In this document: in pieces, positions 35,184 to 44,625 of the stretch
Layout of the letters: every line of letters begins with the position of its first letter
Position numbering within the stretch: the first letter of the stretch is position 1
NCBI RefSeq assembly: GCF_024655565.1
Contig: NZ_JANKOF010000001.1
Span: forward strand, 1-64,000
Direction of reading: 5' to 3'
Source of the DNA: Nitratireductor sp. ZSWI3
GTDB lineage: Bacteria > Pseudomonadota > Alphaproteobacteria > Rhizobiales > Rhizobiaceae
DNA: 64,000 nt
Program-made: the position numbers and the translations under genes
Notes under the pieces: generated by a model
Databases searched by the model: none
Seen by the model: only the letters and a program-made list of their open reading frames with translations
Told to the model about the DNA's origin: nothing

Positions 35184-36707
35184 ATGGGTAAGTCATTTTC
35201 TGGAAAGCTGATATGCGGCGTTGCACTGTCCGTCGCGCTGGGTGCGGCGGGCTTTGCCGTGCCGGCCGCCGCCGCCACGCTGCGCATGGCCTGGTCGCAG
35301 GACGCGACAGGCCTCGACCCGCACAAGCAGACGGCCTTCTCGTCGCTGCGCCTTCTTGAGCTGATTTACGAGCCTCTCGTGCGCCTCGACGACGCGTTGA
35401 AGATCGTGCCCGCCCTGGCGCAGTCCTGGGAGTTTTCGCAGGATTCCAAGACGCTGACCTTCAAGCTCGATCCCGACGCGACGTTCCAGAACGGCGACAA
35501 GGTGACCTCGGCCGACGTCAAGGCCTCGTTCGAACGCCTGATGGCCGAGGAGACGGGTGCGGCGGCGCGTGCCAACTTCCTGTCGATCGCCAGCATCGAC
35601 ACGCCGGACGAGACGACCGTCGTCTTCAATCTGTCGCAGCCCGACGTGCCGCTTCTGACGGCAATGACGAACATCAACGCGGCGGTGGTTCCGGCGAGCG
35701 AGATCGCGGCCGGCACGATCGGCACCAAGGCCATCGGCTCCGGACCGTTCAAGCTCGACAAATGGGAGCCGAACGCCAAGGAGGTGCTGAGTGCCAACAA
35801 GGATTGGGCCGGCGGCGAGACCTCCATCGACGGCATCGACATCAGCGTGCTTCCGGACGAGACGGCGATCCTGGCGGCGCTGCGCGCCAAGCAGGTGGAT
35901 TTCGCACTGATCAACGACCCTCTGGTGGCAACGCTCGTTCCCAACGAAGCCGGCCTCCGGCTCGACCGTACCCCGGTGCTCAACTACCATGTCCTGCAGT
36001 TGAACCCGTCGCGCACGCCGATGACGGAACTCGGCGTGCGTCAGGCGATCTCCTGCGCCGTCGATCGCCAGGATGTGCTCGACACCGCTCTGCTCGGCGA
36101 GGGCAAGGTGACCGGTCCGCTCACCATGCCCGCCTATGCCATCGACCCGTCGCAGCTCTTCTGCTACGAGCGCGATCTCGACAAGGCGAAGCAGCTGATG
36201 GCCGATGCCGGCTATGCGGACGGATTTTCCGCCACGGTGATCGCCGCCACCGGCGAGCCGCCCACGGCCGCGGCGGAGGCGCAGGTCCTCCAGTCCCAGC
36301 TCGCCGAGATCGGCATCAAGCTCGACATCAAGCTGATGGAACTGAACGTCTATGTCGACACCTGGCTGAAGGGCGATTTCGACATGGCGGTGGCGCTGAA
36401 CGGTGGCCGCGCCGATCCCTATTCCATGTACAACCGCTACTGGACGAAGGCCGGCAATCTGCAGAAGGTGGCCAATTACATCGACGACACGCTCGACGAT
36501 CTGATGCAGCAGGGCCGTGTGGAGAGCGATCCGGAAAAGCGCCGGGAAATCTTCGCGGCCTTCGAAAAGCACCTTGCCGAGGTGTCGCCCTGGATCTGGC
36601 TCTACACGTCCTACAGCTACACCGCGCAGCAGAACAATGTGGAGGGCTTCGTGCCCACCCCGACCGGATCCCTGTTCGGATTGAGCAAGGTTTCGGTAGC
36701 GAAATGA
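35184..36707 (+). CDS. ABC transporter substrate-binding protein, family 5, in the murQ operon
   Basis: 507 aa from the ATG at 35184 (GAGGGAG upstream); the in-frame run from 35109 overlaps murQ. The signal peptide is about residues 1-30 (ending PAAAAT). The mature part has family 5 blocks such as IVPALAQSWEFSQDSKTLTF and GDKVTSADVKASFERL. Clustered with murQ and anmK, it is likely to bind a muropeptide, anhydro-MurNAc-containing fragment or released peptide. An ABC importer for muropeptides (YejBEF-YepA) is known in Agrobacterium; whether this is an orthologue cannot be judged here. Confidence 0.9.
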   Translation: MGKSFSGKLICGVALSVALGAAGFAVPAAAATLRMAWSQDATGLDPHKQTAFSSLRLLELIYEPLVRLDDALKIVPALAQSWEFSQDSKTLTFKLDPDATFQNGDKVTSADVKASFERLMAEETGAAARANFLSIASIDTPDETTVVFNLSQPDVPLLTAMTNINAAVVPASEIAAGTIGTKAIGSGPFKLDKWEPNAKEVLSANKDWAGGETSIDGIDISVLPDETAILAALRAKQVDFALINDPLVATLVPNEAGLRLDRTPVLNYHVLQLNPSRTPMTELGVRQAISCAVDRQDVLDTALLGEGKVTGPLTMPAYAIDPSQLFCYERDLDKAKQLMADAGYADGFSATVIAATGEPPTAAAEAQVLQSQLAEIGIKLDIKLMELNVYVDTWLKGDFDMAVALNGGRADPYSMYNRYWTKAGNLQKVANYIDDTLDDLMQQGRVESDPEKRREIFAAFEKHLAEVSPWIWLYTSYSYTAQQNNVEGFVPTPTGSLFGLSKVSVAK

Positions 36708-36716
36708 AGAATGGCG

Positions 36717-36741
36717 GGGCCGCGCCTGACCGGTGCGGCCC
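36717..36741. other. intra-operon hairpin after a binding-protein gene
   Basis: GGGCCGC (36717-36723) and GCGGCCC (36735-36741) pair perfectly around an 11-base loop, starting ten bases after the binding-protein stop and 120 bases before the permease gene. There is no T-run. A role in mRNA stability or attenuation is inferred. Confidence 0.55.
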
Positions 36742-36862
36742 ACCAGGCGCCCCCGTGGCGAGCGTGTCGAACCGCGCCGGCGGGATAGAGGGCGGCGGCG
36801 CTTTGAATTGAACGCCAGGGCATGAGACAATTGCAGTTGGAAGGACGCGGGGTGGCCGCTTC

Positions 36863-37822
36863 ATGAACTATCTGACCCGACGGCTGGTGACCTTTCCGCT
36901 GGTCATGCTTGGGGTGTCCGTCCTCGTGTTCATCTCGATCCGTCTGGTTCCGGGCGATGCCATCACGGCGATGCTCGGAACCGAGGCCGGACTTTTGACG
37001 CCCGAACAGCGCGCTGCGCTGGAAGCCTATTTCGGCATAGACCAGAGCTGGCCCGTTCAATACGGACGCTGGCTTCTGGGGGCGCTGAAGGGCGATCTCG
37101 GCATCTCGGTGACCTTCGGCAAGCCGGTGCTGGACGTGATCCTGGAGCGCTTTCCGCTGACGCTGGAACTCGCGCTGCTCTCCATGGCCATCGCGCTGCT
37201 CATCGGGCTTCCGGCCGGCGTTTTCGCCGCCACCCGCAACGAGAAACCGTCCGATCTCGGCGTACGCATCTTCGCCATGATCGGTCAGTCGACGCCGAAT
37301 TTCGTCGTCGGGCTTCTGCTCATCTACATCCTGTCGGTCGGCTTCGGCGTGCTGCCGGTCATGGGAGCGTTCACGCCGCTCTTCCAAGACCCTCTGGAAA
37401 ATCTGGGTCAGCTCATCCTGCCGGCGCTGACGCTCGGTTTCGCCTTTGCGGCGTCCGTCACGCGCATCGCGCGCTCGGCTATGCTCGATGTGCTCAGCGA
37501 GGACTACGTGCGCACCGCCCGAAGCAAGGGCGCTCCGGCGATGAGCGTGCTCTGGCGCCATGCGCTGCCCAACGCCCTCATTCCCGTCGTCACGCTGAGC
37601 GGTGTCGAGTTCGGCTATCTGCTGGGCGGCGCCGTCATCGTCGAGCAGATCTTCGCGCTGCCGGGTCTCGGCCGCATGGTGCTCGACGCCATCCTGCAGC
37701 GCGATTATGCGCTGGTGCAGGGCAGCGTCCTGTTCATCGCGCTCAATTTCATGATCGTCAATCTTCTCGTCGACCTCGCCTATGCGATGCTCGATCCGCG
37801 CATCCGACTGGGAGATCGCTGA
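36863..37822 (+). CDS. peptide-type ABC transporter permease (DppB type), murQ operon
   Basis: 319 aa with six predicted membrane segments. The N-terminus YLTRRLVTFPLVMLGVSVLV, then FISIRLVPGDAI, is typical of DppB. The ATPase-contact loop TARSKGAPAMSVLWRHALPN lies near residue 215. It follows the hairpin-containing gap and shares one base with the next permease gene (TGATG). Confidence 0.92.
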   Translation: MNYLTRRLVTFPLVMLGVSVLVFISIRLVPGDAITAMLGTEAGLLTPEQRAALEAYFGIDQSWPVQYGRWLLGALKGDLGISVTFGKPVLDVILERFPLTLELALLSMAIALLIGLPAGVFAATRNEKPSDLGVRIFAMIGQSTPNFVVGLLLIYILSVGFGVLPVMGAFTPLFQDPLENLGQLILPALTLGFAFAASVTRIARSAMLDVLSEDYVRTARSKGAPAMSVLWRHALPNALIPVVTLSGVEFGYLLGGAVIVEQIFALPGLGRMVLDAILQRDYALVQGSVLFIALNFMIVNLLVDLAYAMLDPRIRLGDR

Positions 37823-38661
37823 TGCGCATTCTCCGGGCCATCTTCACCCATCCGAGCGGCCGCATCGGTGGAACCATCGTCGGCCTCTATCTCGTCGTCG
37901 CAATCCTCGGTGCTCTGGGCTTCACACCGCATGACCCGCTGATGCAGTTCCGCATCGATCGCCTGCAGGCGCCCGATGCCGTCCATTGGATGGGCACGGA
38001 CCTTTTCGGACGCGATGTCGCAAGCCGGTTGATGGTGGGCATCAGCCAGTCCTTCGTCGTCGCCTTTGCCTCCGTTGCGCTCGCTGCCTCGGCGGGCGTC
38101 GTGCTGGGCCTTGCCGCCGCCTGGTCCGGCAAGGGCTGGGACGGTCTGATCATGCGCATCATGGACGTCCTGCTTGCCTTTCCCGCGATCCTGCTCGCCC
38201 TGCTCATCATCGCGGTCGTGGGGCCGGGCACCTGGACCAGCGTCATGGCGATCGCCATCGTCTACACGCCCATCTTCACCCGTGTCGTGCGGGGTCCCGC
38301 CCTGTCGCTCAAGACCCGCGATTTCGTCGATGCCGCCCGCACCTTCGGCAGCAGCCGATACTACATCCTGACGCGTCATCTGATGCTCAACCTCGTCGCC
38401 CCGCTCACCGTGCAGGTGACACTGGCGCTCGCCTGGGCGCTTCTGACCGAAGCGGGCTTGAGTTTCCTCGGCCTCGGCACCCAGCCGCCGGCCTCCTCGC
38501 TCGGTTTGATGCTCAGCGACAGCCGCAACCTGATGGAAATGGCGCCCTGGCTGCTCGTCTTCCCGGGTCTGGCGATCATGATCGGGATCCTGGGCTTCAA
38601 CCTCCTGGGGGATGCGCTGCGCGACATTCTCGATCCCAAGACGCGGAGGGTTGCCGCATGA
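37822..38661 (+). CDS. peptide-type ABC transporter permease (DppC type), murQ operon
   Basis: 279 aa with about six membrane segments. HWMGTDLFGRDVASRLMVGI (about residues 54-73) is the DppC signature, and the contact loop FVDAARTFGSSRYYILTRHL lies near 170. The start overlaps the previous stop, and its stop overlaps the ATPase start (ATGA), so all three are translationally coupled. Confidence 0.92.
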   Translation: MRILRAIFTHPSGRIGGTIVGLYLVVAILGALGFTPHDPLMQFRIDRLQAPDAVHWMGTDLFGRDVASRLMVGISQSFVVAFASVALAASAGVVLGLAAAWSGKGWDGLIMRIMDVLLAFPAILLALLIIAVVGPGTWTSVMAIAIVYTPIFTRVVRGPALSLKTRDFVDAARTFGSSRYYILTRHLMLNLVAPLTVQVTLALAWALLTEAGLSFLGLGTQPPASSLGLMLSDSRNLMEMAPWLLVFPGLAIMIGILGFNLLGDALRDILDPKTRRVAA

Positions 38662-40400
38662 CACCGCTGCTTTCCGTTTCCGATCTGCATGTCGGTTTCG
38701 GCCGCGATCCGAGGGCCAGCGAGATCGTCCGGCGCGTGAGCTTCGACCTCGCCGCCGGCGAGACGCTCGCCATCGTCGGCGAAAGTGGCTCGGGCAAATC
38801 CGTCACCGCCCTGTCGATCAATCGTCTGGTCGATTACGGGGGTGGGCAGATCACCCGTGGGTCCATCGCCTACACGCGTGCCGACGGCAGGACGCTCGAT
38901 CTGGCGCAGGCCTCCGAACGAGAGCTGACGAAGATCCGCGGCGGCGAGATCGGCATGATCTTTCAGGAACCGATGACCTCGCTCAACCCGGTGCTGACCA
39001 TCGGTGAGCAGATCGAGGAATCGTTCCGCCTGCATCGCGGCCTGACCGGCCGCCAGGCGTCTGCGGCCGCAAAGGACGCGCTTGACCGCGTGCGTATTCC
39101 CGACGCTGCCCGACGCCTGAAATACTGCCCGCACCAGCTTTCCGGCGGCATGCTGCAGCGGGTGATGATCGCCGCGGCGATTTCCTGCAATCCGCGCCTC
39201 TTGATCGCCGACGAGCCGACCACGGCGCTCGACGTAACCGTGCAGGCGCAGATCATGGCGTTGCTCGCCGAACTGAAGCGCGAGACCGACATGGCGATGA
39301 TCTTCATCACCCACGACATCGGCCTCGTCGCCGGCATTGCCGACACGGTGATGGTGATGCAAAGCGGAGAGGTCGTGGAGCAGGGCAGGCTCGATACGGT
39401 CCTCGATACGCCGCAGCACCCCTACACCAGGCATCTCCTGAGCGCCGTTCCGCATTTCGAGGCCGGCCGCGCGGCGCGAACCGATTTTCGCAGGCCCGAC
39501 ACGCCGGCGGCGCCGGCCTTGAAAGTCGAAGGGCTGACCGTGCGTTTTCCGGTGACGAGCGGATTGTTCCGCCGCCAGACAGGGGCTGTGCACGCCGTCG
39601 ACGGGGTCGATTTCGATCTGATGCCGGGCGAGACGCTCGGCATCGTCGGGGAAAGCGGCTCCGGCAAGTCTACCACGGCGCGCGCCATCCTCGGCCTCGT
39701 GCCGCCGACCAGGGGGCGTTTTTCCGCCAACACGAATCTGCGGGAAGGCCAAGGGTCTTCGGCCGTGCAGATGGTGTTCCAGAACCCTTACGCTTCGCTC
39801 AACCCGCGCCTGCGCGTCGACAGCATCCTCGCCGAGCCGGTGATCGCGGCCGGCCGGCGCGTCACCGCGGAAACGACGCAGCGAATGACGCAGCTTCTGG
39901 AGCGCGTCGGCCTGCCGAAGGACGCGCTGCAGCGCTACCCGCATGAGTTCTCGGGAGGCCAGCGGCAGAGGCTCTGCATCGCCCGCGCCCTGATGCTCAA
40001 CCCTTCGGTGGTCGTGCTCGACGAAGCGGTGTCGGCGCTCGACGTCTCGGTGCAGGCAAAGGTCCTGCAGCTTCTGGTCGAGCTGCAGCAGGAATTCGGC
40101 CTTGCCTATCTGTTCGTCTCGCACGACATGGCGGTGGTGGAACGCATCGCGCACCGGATCGCCGTCGTCTATGCCGGTCGGATCGTCGAGATAGGTGATG
40201 CGACCTCTATCCTTTCGAAGCCGAAACATTCCTATACGAAGCGACTGATCGCCGCCGTGCCGAGCATAGACCGGCGGCACCAGACCTTCGATCTCGACAC
40301 CCGGCAGGTTCCCTCGCTCGTGCGCCCGCTCGGCTACGAGCCGGACCCTGCCGCGTGGCAACGTTACGGGCCGGATCACAAGGCGCTTGCGGAGGCCTGA
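38658..40400 (+). CDS. peptide-type ABC transporter, fused ATP-binding protein, murQ operon
   Basis: 580 aa with two ABC ATPase domains. Walker A GESGSGKS is at about residues 41-48 and 331-338; signatures are LSGGMLQRVMIA and [12 protein letters not shown]; Walker B motifs are [10 protein letters not shown] and LDEAVSALD. CGGAGGG lies 7 bases before the ATG. The long open frame upstream is a shadow of the permease. It powers the importer whose cargo is presumably a cell-wall fragment. Confidence 0.93.
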   Translation: MTPLLSVSDLHVGFGRDPRASEIVRRVSFDLAAGETLAIVGESGSGKSVTALSINRLVDYGGGQITRGSIAYTRADGRTLDLAQASERELTKIRGGEIGMIFQEPMTSLNPVLTIGEQIEESFRLHRGLTGRQASAAAKDALDRVRIPDAARRLKYCPHQLSGGMLQRVMIAAAISCNPRLLIADEPTTALDVTVQAQIMALLAELKRETDMAMIFITHDIGLVAGIADTVMVMQSGEVVEQGRLDTVLDTPQHPYTRHLLSAVPHFEAGRAARTDFRRPDTPAAPALKVEGLTVRFPVTSGLFRRQTGAVHAVDGVDFDLMPGETLGIVGESGSGKSTTARAILGLVPPTRGRFSANTNLREGQGSSAVQMVFQNPYASLNPRLRVDSILAEPVIAAGRRVTAETTQRMTQLLERVGLPKDALQRYPHEFSGGQRQRLCIARALMLNPSVVVLDEAVSALDVSVQAKVLQLLVELQQEFGLAYLFVSHDMAVVERIAHRIAVVYAGRIVEIGDATSILSKPKHSYTKRLIAAVPSIDRRHQTFDLDTRQVPSLVRPLGYEPDPAAWQRYGPDHKALAEA

Positions 40401-40428
40401 GTCGGTGAATGGAGGAGGAGGGAACCAC

Positions 40429-41445
40429 GTGTCTGCCGGCCATCCGTTGACGCCTCTCCTCGAGCGGGCTTTCGAGCCTGTCGAAGCCGCGGTGCAGGCG
40501 GCGCGCATCCCCGGCGCCGTGTTCGGTATCGTCGATAGGGGCGGTGCCCGTCTCGTGCGGGCGACCGGCTGTGCGCAGACCGTGCCGGAACGGCGGGCAA
40601 TGCGCGAGGACACATGGTTCGATCTCGCATCGCTGACCAAGGTGATCTTCACGACCCCCCGCATCCTCGCCTATGCACGCGATGGCGTGATCGATCTCGA
40701 CGCGCCGCTGGTCTCGGTGCTGCCGGATCTGCGCCAATACGACCCGACCGCCTGGGAGCGGAAGGTCACCTTCCGCGAGTGCCTCGGCCATCAGACGCCG
40801 TTTCCGGCGGTCGAGCCGATCTACACCTATGGCCGCGATCCCGAGCTTCTGCGGGCGTTCGTCCTGCAGCGGGAATGGCGGCGGCTGACCAACCCCGTCT
40901 ACTCCGACATCAACTTCATCCTGCTCGGCCTTGCCATGGAACGGCTGGAAGGAAAGCGGCTCAGGGATTTCGATTCCGGCCCGGGCTTCGCCTTCTCGGC
41001 CGCGCCCGAGGTCGCGGCGGCGACCGAGGACTGCACCTGGCGTCATCGCATCCTGTGCGGCGAAGTCCACGACGACAACTGCTCCGCCCTGGAGGGAGCC
41101 GGCCATGCCGGCCTGTTCGGCACCGCCGATGCGGTCCTCGATTTTGCGAAGTCTCTCCTGGAGAAGGATGCGGCCGGCGATCCGCTGGTGGCACTGATGC
41201 GGACCCCGCTCTCCGAAAACCGCACGCATGGCTGGGAGCGACCCTATCCGCAGTGGCACGGCGGCACGCTCGCCAGCCCCGGCACCATCGGCCATACCGG
41301 GTTCACCGGCACCGCGCTGTGGGTCGATTTCGACCGGGGCCGCGCCTGGACGCTGCTCACCAACCGCATCCACCCCACAAGGCATTTCGACAGTGGCATT
41401 TTTCCTCTGCGCCAGGCCGTCTGCGATCTCGTCAATCAAGTTTAG
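40429..41445 (+). CDS. beta-lactamase-family serine hydrolase
   Basis: 338 aa from GTG at 40429 with GGAGGG six bases upstream. Penicillin-recognising active-site motifs are in order: S68-x-x-K71 (SLTK), Y158-S-D (YSDINF) and H289-T-G. No signal peptide is visible, so it is cytoplasmic, unlike a resistance beta-lactamase. In Bacillus subtilis the MurNAc-L-alanine amidase AmiE belongs to the same hydrolase family and is encoded with murQ. A comparable role here, removing peptide from MurNAc before AnmK/MurQ, is an attractive inference from context. Confidence 0.82.
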   Translation: MSAGHPLTPLLERAFEPVEAAVQAARIPGAVFGIVDRGGARLVRATGCAQTVPERRAMREDTWFDLASLTKVIFTTPRILAYARDGVIDLDAPLVSVLPDLRQYDPTAWERKVTFRECLGHQTPFPAVEPIYTYGRDPELLRAFVLQREWRRLTNPVYSDINFILLGLAMERLEGKRLRDFDSGPGFAFSAAPEVAAATEDCTWRHRILCGEVHDDNCSALEGAGHAGLFGTADAVLDFAKSLLEKDAAGDPLVALMRTPLSENRTHGWERPYPQWHGGTLASPGTIGHTGFTGTALWVDFDRGRAWTLLTNRIHPTRHFDSGIFPLRQAVCDLVNQV

Positions 41446-41455
41446 GACCTCGACC

Positions 41456-42583
41456 ATGGGACAACAGTTCGAACCAATCTGGGCCGTCGGCCTCATGACC
41501 GGGACCGTTCTCGACGGCAACATCGATGTCGCGCTCCTGAAGACGGATGGCGAGCGGGTGGAGCGCTTCGGCGCCTATACGCTGGCGCCTTATCCGCGCG
41601 CCACGCGGGATCTCCTGGAAGAGACGTTGCAGCAGGCGCGTGCCTGGAACTTTGAGGGGCCGGATCCGGCCATCTTCCGCGAGGCGGAGGAGGTGTTGAC
41701 GCGCGCCCAGTCCGAAGCCGTGCGCCAGCTGGTCGAGAGCGCCGGCCTGGCGATGGCCGACATCGGCATCGTCGGCTTCCACGGTCAGACGGTCCTGCAC
41801 CGCGCCCCCCGGCCCGGATGCCTCGGCGAGACCCGTCAGCTCGGCGATGGCGCTTTGATGCAGTCCATCCTCGGCTGCAAGGTGGCTTACGACTTCCGTT
41901 CCGCCGACATGCGGGCGGGCGGGCAGGGGGCTCCGTTGTCGGCCGCCTATCATGCCGCGCTCCTGCGCGATGTGGATGCTTCGGGCGAAACCGCCGTCCT
42001 CAATCTCGGCGGGGTCGCCAACGTCACCTGGTGGGACGGCGCGGACCGGGTCATCGCCTTCGACACCGGCCCGGCCAATGCGCCGATCAACGATTTCGTC
42101 AAGGGTCTCGGTCTTGGCGATATGGACCGGGACGGTGCGCTGGCGCTCTCGGGCACGGTGGACGAGGCGCGGCTTTCGCGCCTGCTCGAGCACCCCTACC
42201 TCGCCGCGCCCTATCCGAAGTCGCTCGACCGGTTCGATTTCGGCGCGTCGATGGCCGACGGGCTCGATGCCAAGACAGGGGCGGCAACCCTGACCGCGTT
42301 CACCACCTCGGCCGTCGGCAAGGCGCTCGACCTCCTGCCGAAGCGGCCCCGCCGCCTCGTCGTCTGCGGCGGCGGGCGTCACAACCCGGCGATCATGGAG
42401 ATGCTCGGCGTGCGGGCCGGCGTCGAGGCGGTCCCCGCCGAGACGGTGGGCTGGCGCGGCGATGCCATCGAGGCGGAGTGCTTTGCCTTCCTTGCCGTGC
42501 GCGTGCTCCGGAACATGCCGATCAGCTTCCCGACCACCACCGGCGTGCCCGAGCCGATGCGCGGCGGCCGGCTTGCCGGCTAA
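41456..42583 (+). CDS. anmK: anhydro-N-acetylmuramic acid kinase
   Basis: 375 aa from the ATG at 41456 (AGGA 8 bases upstream). The N-terminal kinase motif is [17 protein letters not shown], a variant of the usual GLMSGTSLDG seen in rhizobial-type Anm[23 protein letters not shown] and [12 protein letters not shown] are further family blocks. It phosphorylates and opens 1,6-anhydro-MurNAc to MurNAc-6-P, the MurQ substrate. Last gene of the recycling operon; it ends convergently with the GNAT gene, overlapping by four bases. Confidence 0.92.
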   Translation: MGQQFEPIWAVGLMTGTVLDGNIDVALLKTDGERVERFGAYTLAPYPRATRDLLEETLQQARAWNFEGPDPAIFREAEEVLTRAQSEAVRQLVESAGLAMADIGIVGFHGQTVLHRAPRPGCLGETRQLGDGALMQSILGCKVAYDFRSADMRAGGQGAPLSAAYHAALLRDVDASGETAVLNLGGVANVTWWDGADRVIAFDTGPANAPINDFVKGLGLGDMDRDGALALSGTVDEARLSRLLEHPYLAAPYPKSLDRFDFGASMADGLDAKTGAATLTAFTTSAVGKALDLLPKRPRRLVVCGGGRHNPAIMEMLGVRAGVEAVPAETVGWRGDAIEAECFAFLAVRVLRNMPISFPTTTGVPEPMRGGRLAG

Positions 42584-43020
42584 TCCTCACCCGGTCCCGG
42601 CTGCAGCCTCTTTTGCAGGAAGGTGCGGCTGCGTCCGGCAGGAAAGTCCTCGAGCGCACCGAAAGGCTCATAGCCCTGTCTCTTGTAGGCCTTGGCGGCG
42701 TTCGGATTGAACGTGTCGATGAATGCGCCATGGCAACCGCGGCGAACCGCTTCCCGCTCCGCCGCCTCCAGCATTCTGCCGGCCATGCGCTGGCCGCGCA
42801 GGCTCTCCGACACCCACAGCCACTGCACATAGAGCCAGCCCCAGGCGGTGTAGCCCGACACGCCGGCGGCGATCTCGCCGGCCTCGGTGCGCACGAAGAC
42901 CGCCAGCGGCGTCTTGCCGGACGGGCCGACATCGCTGTCGTTGAAGGCGGAAAGGCTTTTCTCAAGAAACCGCAGATCCTCGACGGCGGGAGCCTGCGTC
43001 GTTTCGATCCTCACGGTCAT
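42580..43020 (-). CDS. GNAT-family N-acetyltransferase
   Basis: 146 aa. The acetyl-CoA-binding segment [20 protein letters not shown] (about residues 69-88) carries the R/Q-x-x-G-x-G/A-like loop, and the C-terminal [18 protein letters not shown] is the usual GNAT beta5 region. The acceptor is unknown. It is the last gene on the minus strand of the dioxygenase cluster, 67 bases after the SDR gene, and may be either part of that operon or independent. Confidence 0.82.
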   Translation of the reverse strand: MTVRIETTQAPAVEDLRFLEKSLSAFNDSDVGPSGKTPLAVFVRTEAGEIAAGVSGYTAWGWLYVQWLWVSESLRGQRMAGRMLEAAEREAVRRGCHGAFIDTFNPNAAKAYKRQGYEPFGALEDFPAGRSRTFLQKRLQPGPGED

Positions 43021-43087
43021 GCGGAACCTCTATGAAGCGGGCTTCAGCCCGTATTGCAGATCTGGTGCAAACCTCGGCTCGCGCCGC

Positions 43088-43816
43088 TCAGAGCTGCAGG
43101 CTGCCGACGCTGGCGCCGCCGCAGACATAGAGCGTCTGCCCGGTGACGAAGCCCGATTTCGGATCGGCGAAGAACATGAAGGCGTTGGTGACGTCCTCGG
43201 CGACGCCGAGGCGGCCGACCGGGATGCGGGCGGCCAGATCCGCCTCCTGCGCACTGCCCTTCGGGATGATGCCCCAGAAATTATCGGTCAGGATCGGCCC
43301 CGGTGCGACCACGTTCACGGTGATCTGGTGCGGCGCGAGCTCCAGGGCCCAGGTGCGCGCCATGCCGATCATGCCGGCCTTGGACGCGCCATAGGCCGTG
43401 CGGGTCTTGGCGCCGAGCGCCGCCCGCGATCCGTTGAAGAGAACGCGCCCAAACCGGCGCTCCTTCATGGCCGGCAGGAAGGCCTGCAGCAGCGTCAGGG
43501 CCGAGCCGAGGTGAAGCTGCGCCAGCCCGGTGATGTCCTGCGGCTTGACGTCCTCGATCAGGTTCGGCCAGATCAGGCCGGCATTCTGCACGAAATGCGT
43601 GACCTGGTGTGCGGCTGCGATCTCCCTCGCCGCCTCTGCGACTGCAGCGGCATCCAGCAGATCTGCTTCCACCGAGCTCAGGCGCGGATGCGTGAACTCC
43701 GGGGCTCGGCGGGCCACCGAGACGACGCGGTATCCTTCGTCGAGCATTCTTTGGGCGAGATTGGCGCCGATCCCCTTGTTGCCGCCGGTGATCACGGCGG
43801 TGAGGTCCTGATCCAT
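43088..43816 (-). CDS. short-chain dehydrogenase/reductase
   Basis: 242 aa, classical SDR. The cofactor motif is TGGNKGIG (residues 10-17), followed by QNAG near 77-80, catalytic S130, Y142 and K146 (YGASK), and the C-terminal GFVTGQTLYVCGGASVG. It oxidises or reduces a hydroxyl/keto group with NAD(P). The ATG shares one base with the preceding stop (TGATG). It belongs to the dioxygenase/CoA-ligase operon and may act on the dihydrodiol or a hydroxyacyl intermediate. Confidence 0.88.
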   Translation of the reverse strand: MDQDLTAVITGGNKGIGANLAQRMLDEGYRVVSVARRAPEFTHPRLSSVEADLLDAAAVAEAAREIAAAHQVTHFVQNAGLIWPNLIEDVKPQDITGLAQLHLGSALTLLQAFLPAMKERRFGRVLFNGSRAALGAKTRTAYGASKAGMIGMARTWALELAPHQITVNVVAPGPILTDNFWGIIPKGSAQEADLAARIPVGRLGVAEDVTNAFMFFADPKSGFVTGQTLYVCGGASVGSLQL

Positions 43817-44625
43817 CAGTCCGACTCCCTGTTCGGCACAAGGGCAACGACGCGCAGGGGGCTGCCGGTGCCATTCTTGATCTTCAGCGGTGTGGCGATC
43901 AGCATGGCGCCCGTCGCCGGCAGCCGGTCGAGATTGTTGAGGCATTGCAGGCCATAACGGCCCGCCCCGTGAAGGTAGTGGTGAGCCGGATAAGGCGGCG
44001 TGTAATGGGCGCCCTGGCCGGCGTCGGTGCCCACCGTTTCCGTGCCGAAGCCGCGTATGCCCCGCTCATGGACCAGCAGCCTGACAGCCTCGGGGGTCGG
44101 GCCCGGCGAATGGGCGCCGTCCTCGCGCATGTTGAGATAGGCGGCGCCACGCCGCTTCGACCAGTCGGTGCGCATCAGGACCCAGCTCTCCTGCGGAATG
44201 CGGCCGTGCTCTGCCTCCCATGCCGCGATGATCTCCGGCGTCAGCTCGAAATCTTCGTTCGCCTTCGCGCCTTCCGAGCAGTCGATGACGCAGACCGGGC
44301 CGATGAAGCGTGCGGCGGGGATCTCGTCGACGCTGCCGTTCGGCACGTCGCGGCCGGAGATCCAGTGCGAGGGCGCGTCGAAATGCGTCCCCGTGTGCTC
44401 GCAGCAGGTGAAATTGTGCCATTTCCAGGCCGGGCCGCGATGATCGTAGGCCGAGATCTCCTCCATGCGGAAACGGGCGCACTGGCCGAATTCCGGCGGC
44501 AGGACGATGACCGGAAAATCCTGGTCGAGCGTGTGGGTGAGGTCGACGACCTCGATCGCGCCCGAAGCGAGCGCCAACGCCAGGTCGCCGATGAGGGCGG
44601 CGGGGTTGGATGTCTTGGCCGTCAT
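43816..44625 (-). CDS. cyclase-family (kynurenine formamidase/isatin hydrolase-like) hydrolase
   Basis: 269 aa. The metal-binding signature EHTGTHFDAPSHW (about residues 77-89; HxGTHxDxPxH) identifies the cyclase family (PF04199), whose members include kynurenine formamidase and isatin hydrolase, Mn/Zn-dependent amide or lactone hydrolases. A late GTDAGQGAHYTPPYPAHHYL block is also typical. Its ATG overlaps the preceding stop (ATGA). In this operon it probably opens a ring amide, lactone or similar bond. Confidence 0.85.
   Translation of the reverse strand: MTAKTSNPAALIGDLALALASGAIEVVDLTHTLDQDFPVIVLPPEFGQCARFRMEEISAYDHRGPAWKWHNFTCCEHTGTHFDAPSHWISGRDVPNGSVDEIPAARFIGPVCVIDCSEGAKANEDFELTPEIIAAWEAEHGRIPQESWVLMRTDWSKRRGAAYLNMREDGAHSPGPTPEAVRLLVHERGIRGFGTETVGTDAGQGAHYTPPYPAHHYLHGAGRYGLQCLNNLDRLPATGAMLIATPLKIKNGTGSPLRVVALVPNRESD

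Noticed and set aside
40429-41445. Antibiotic-resistance beta-lactamase
   Set aside because: SxxK/YSD/HTG motifs fit the broader serine-hydrolase family; no signal peptide, and the setting is cell-wall recycling.
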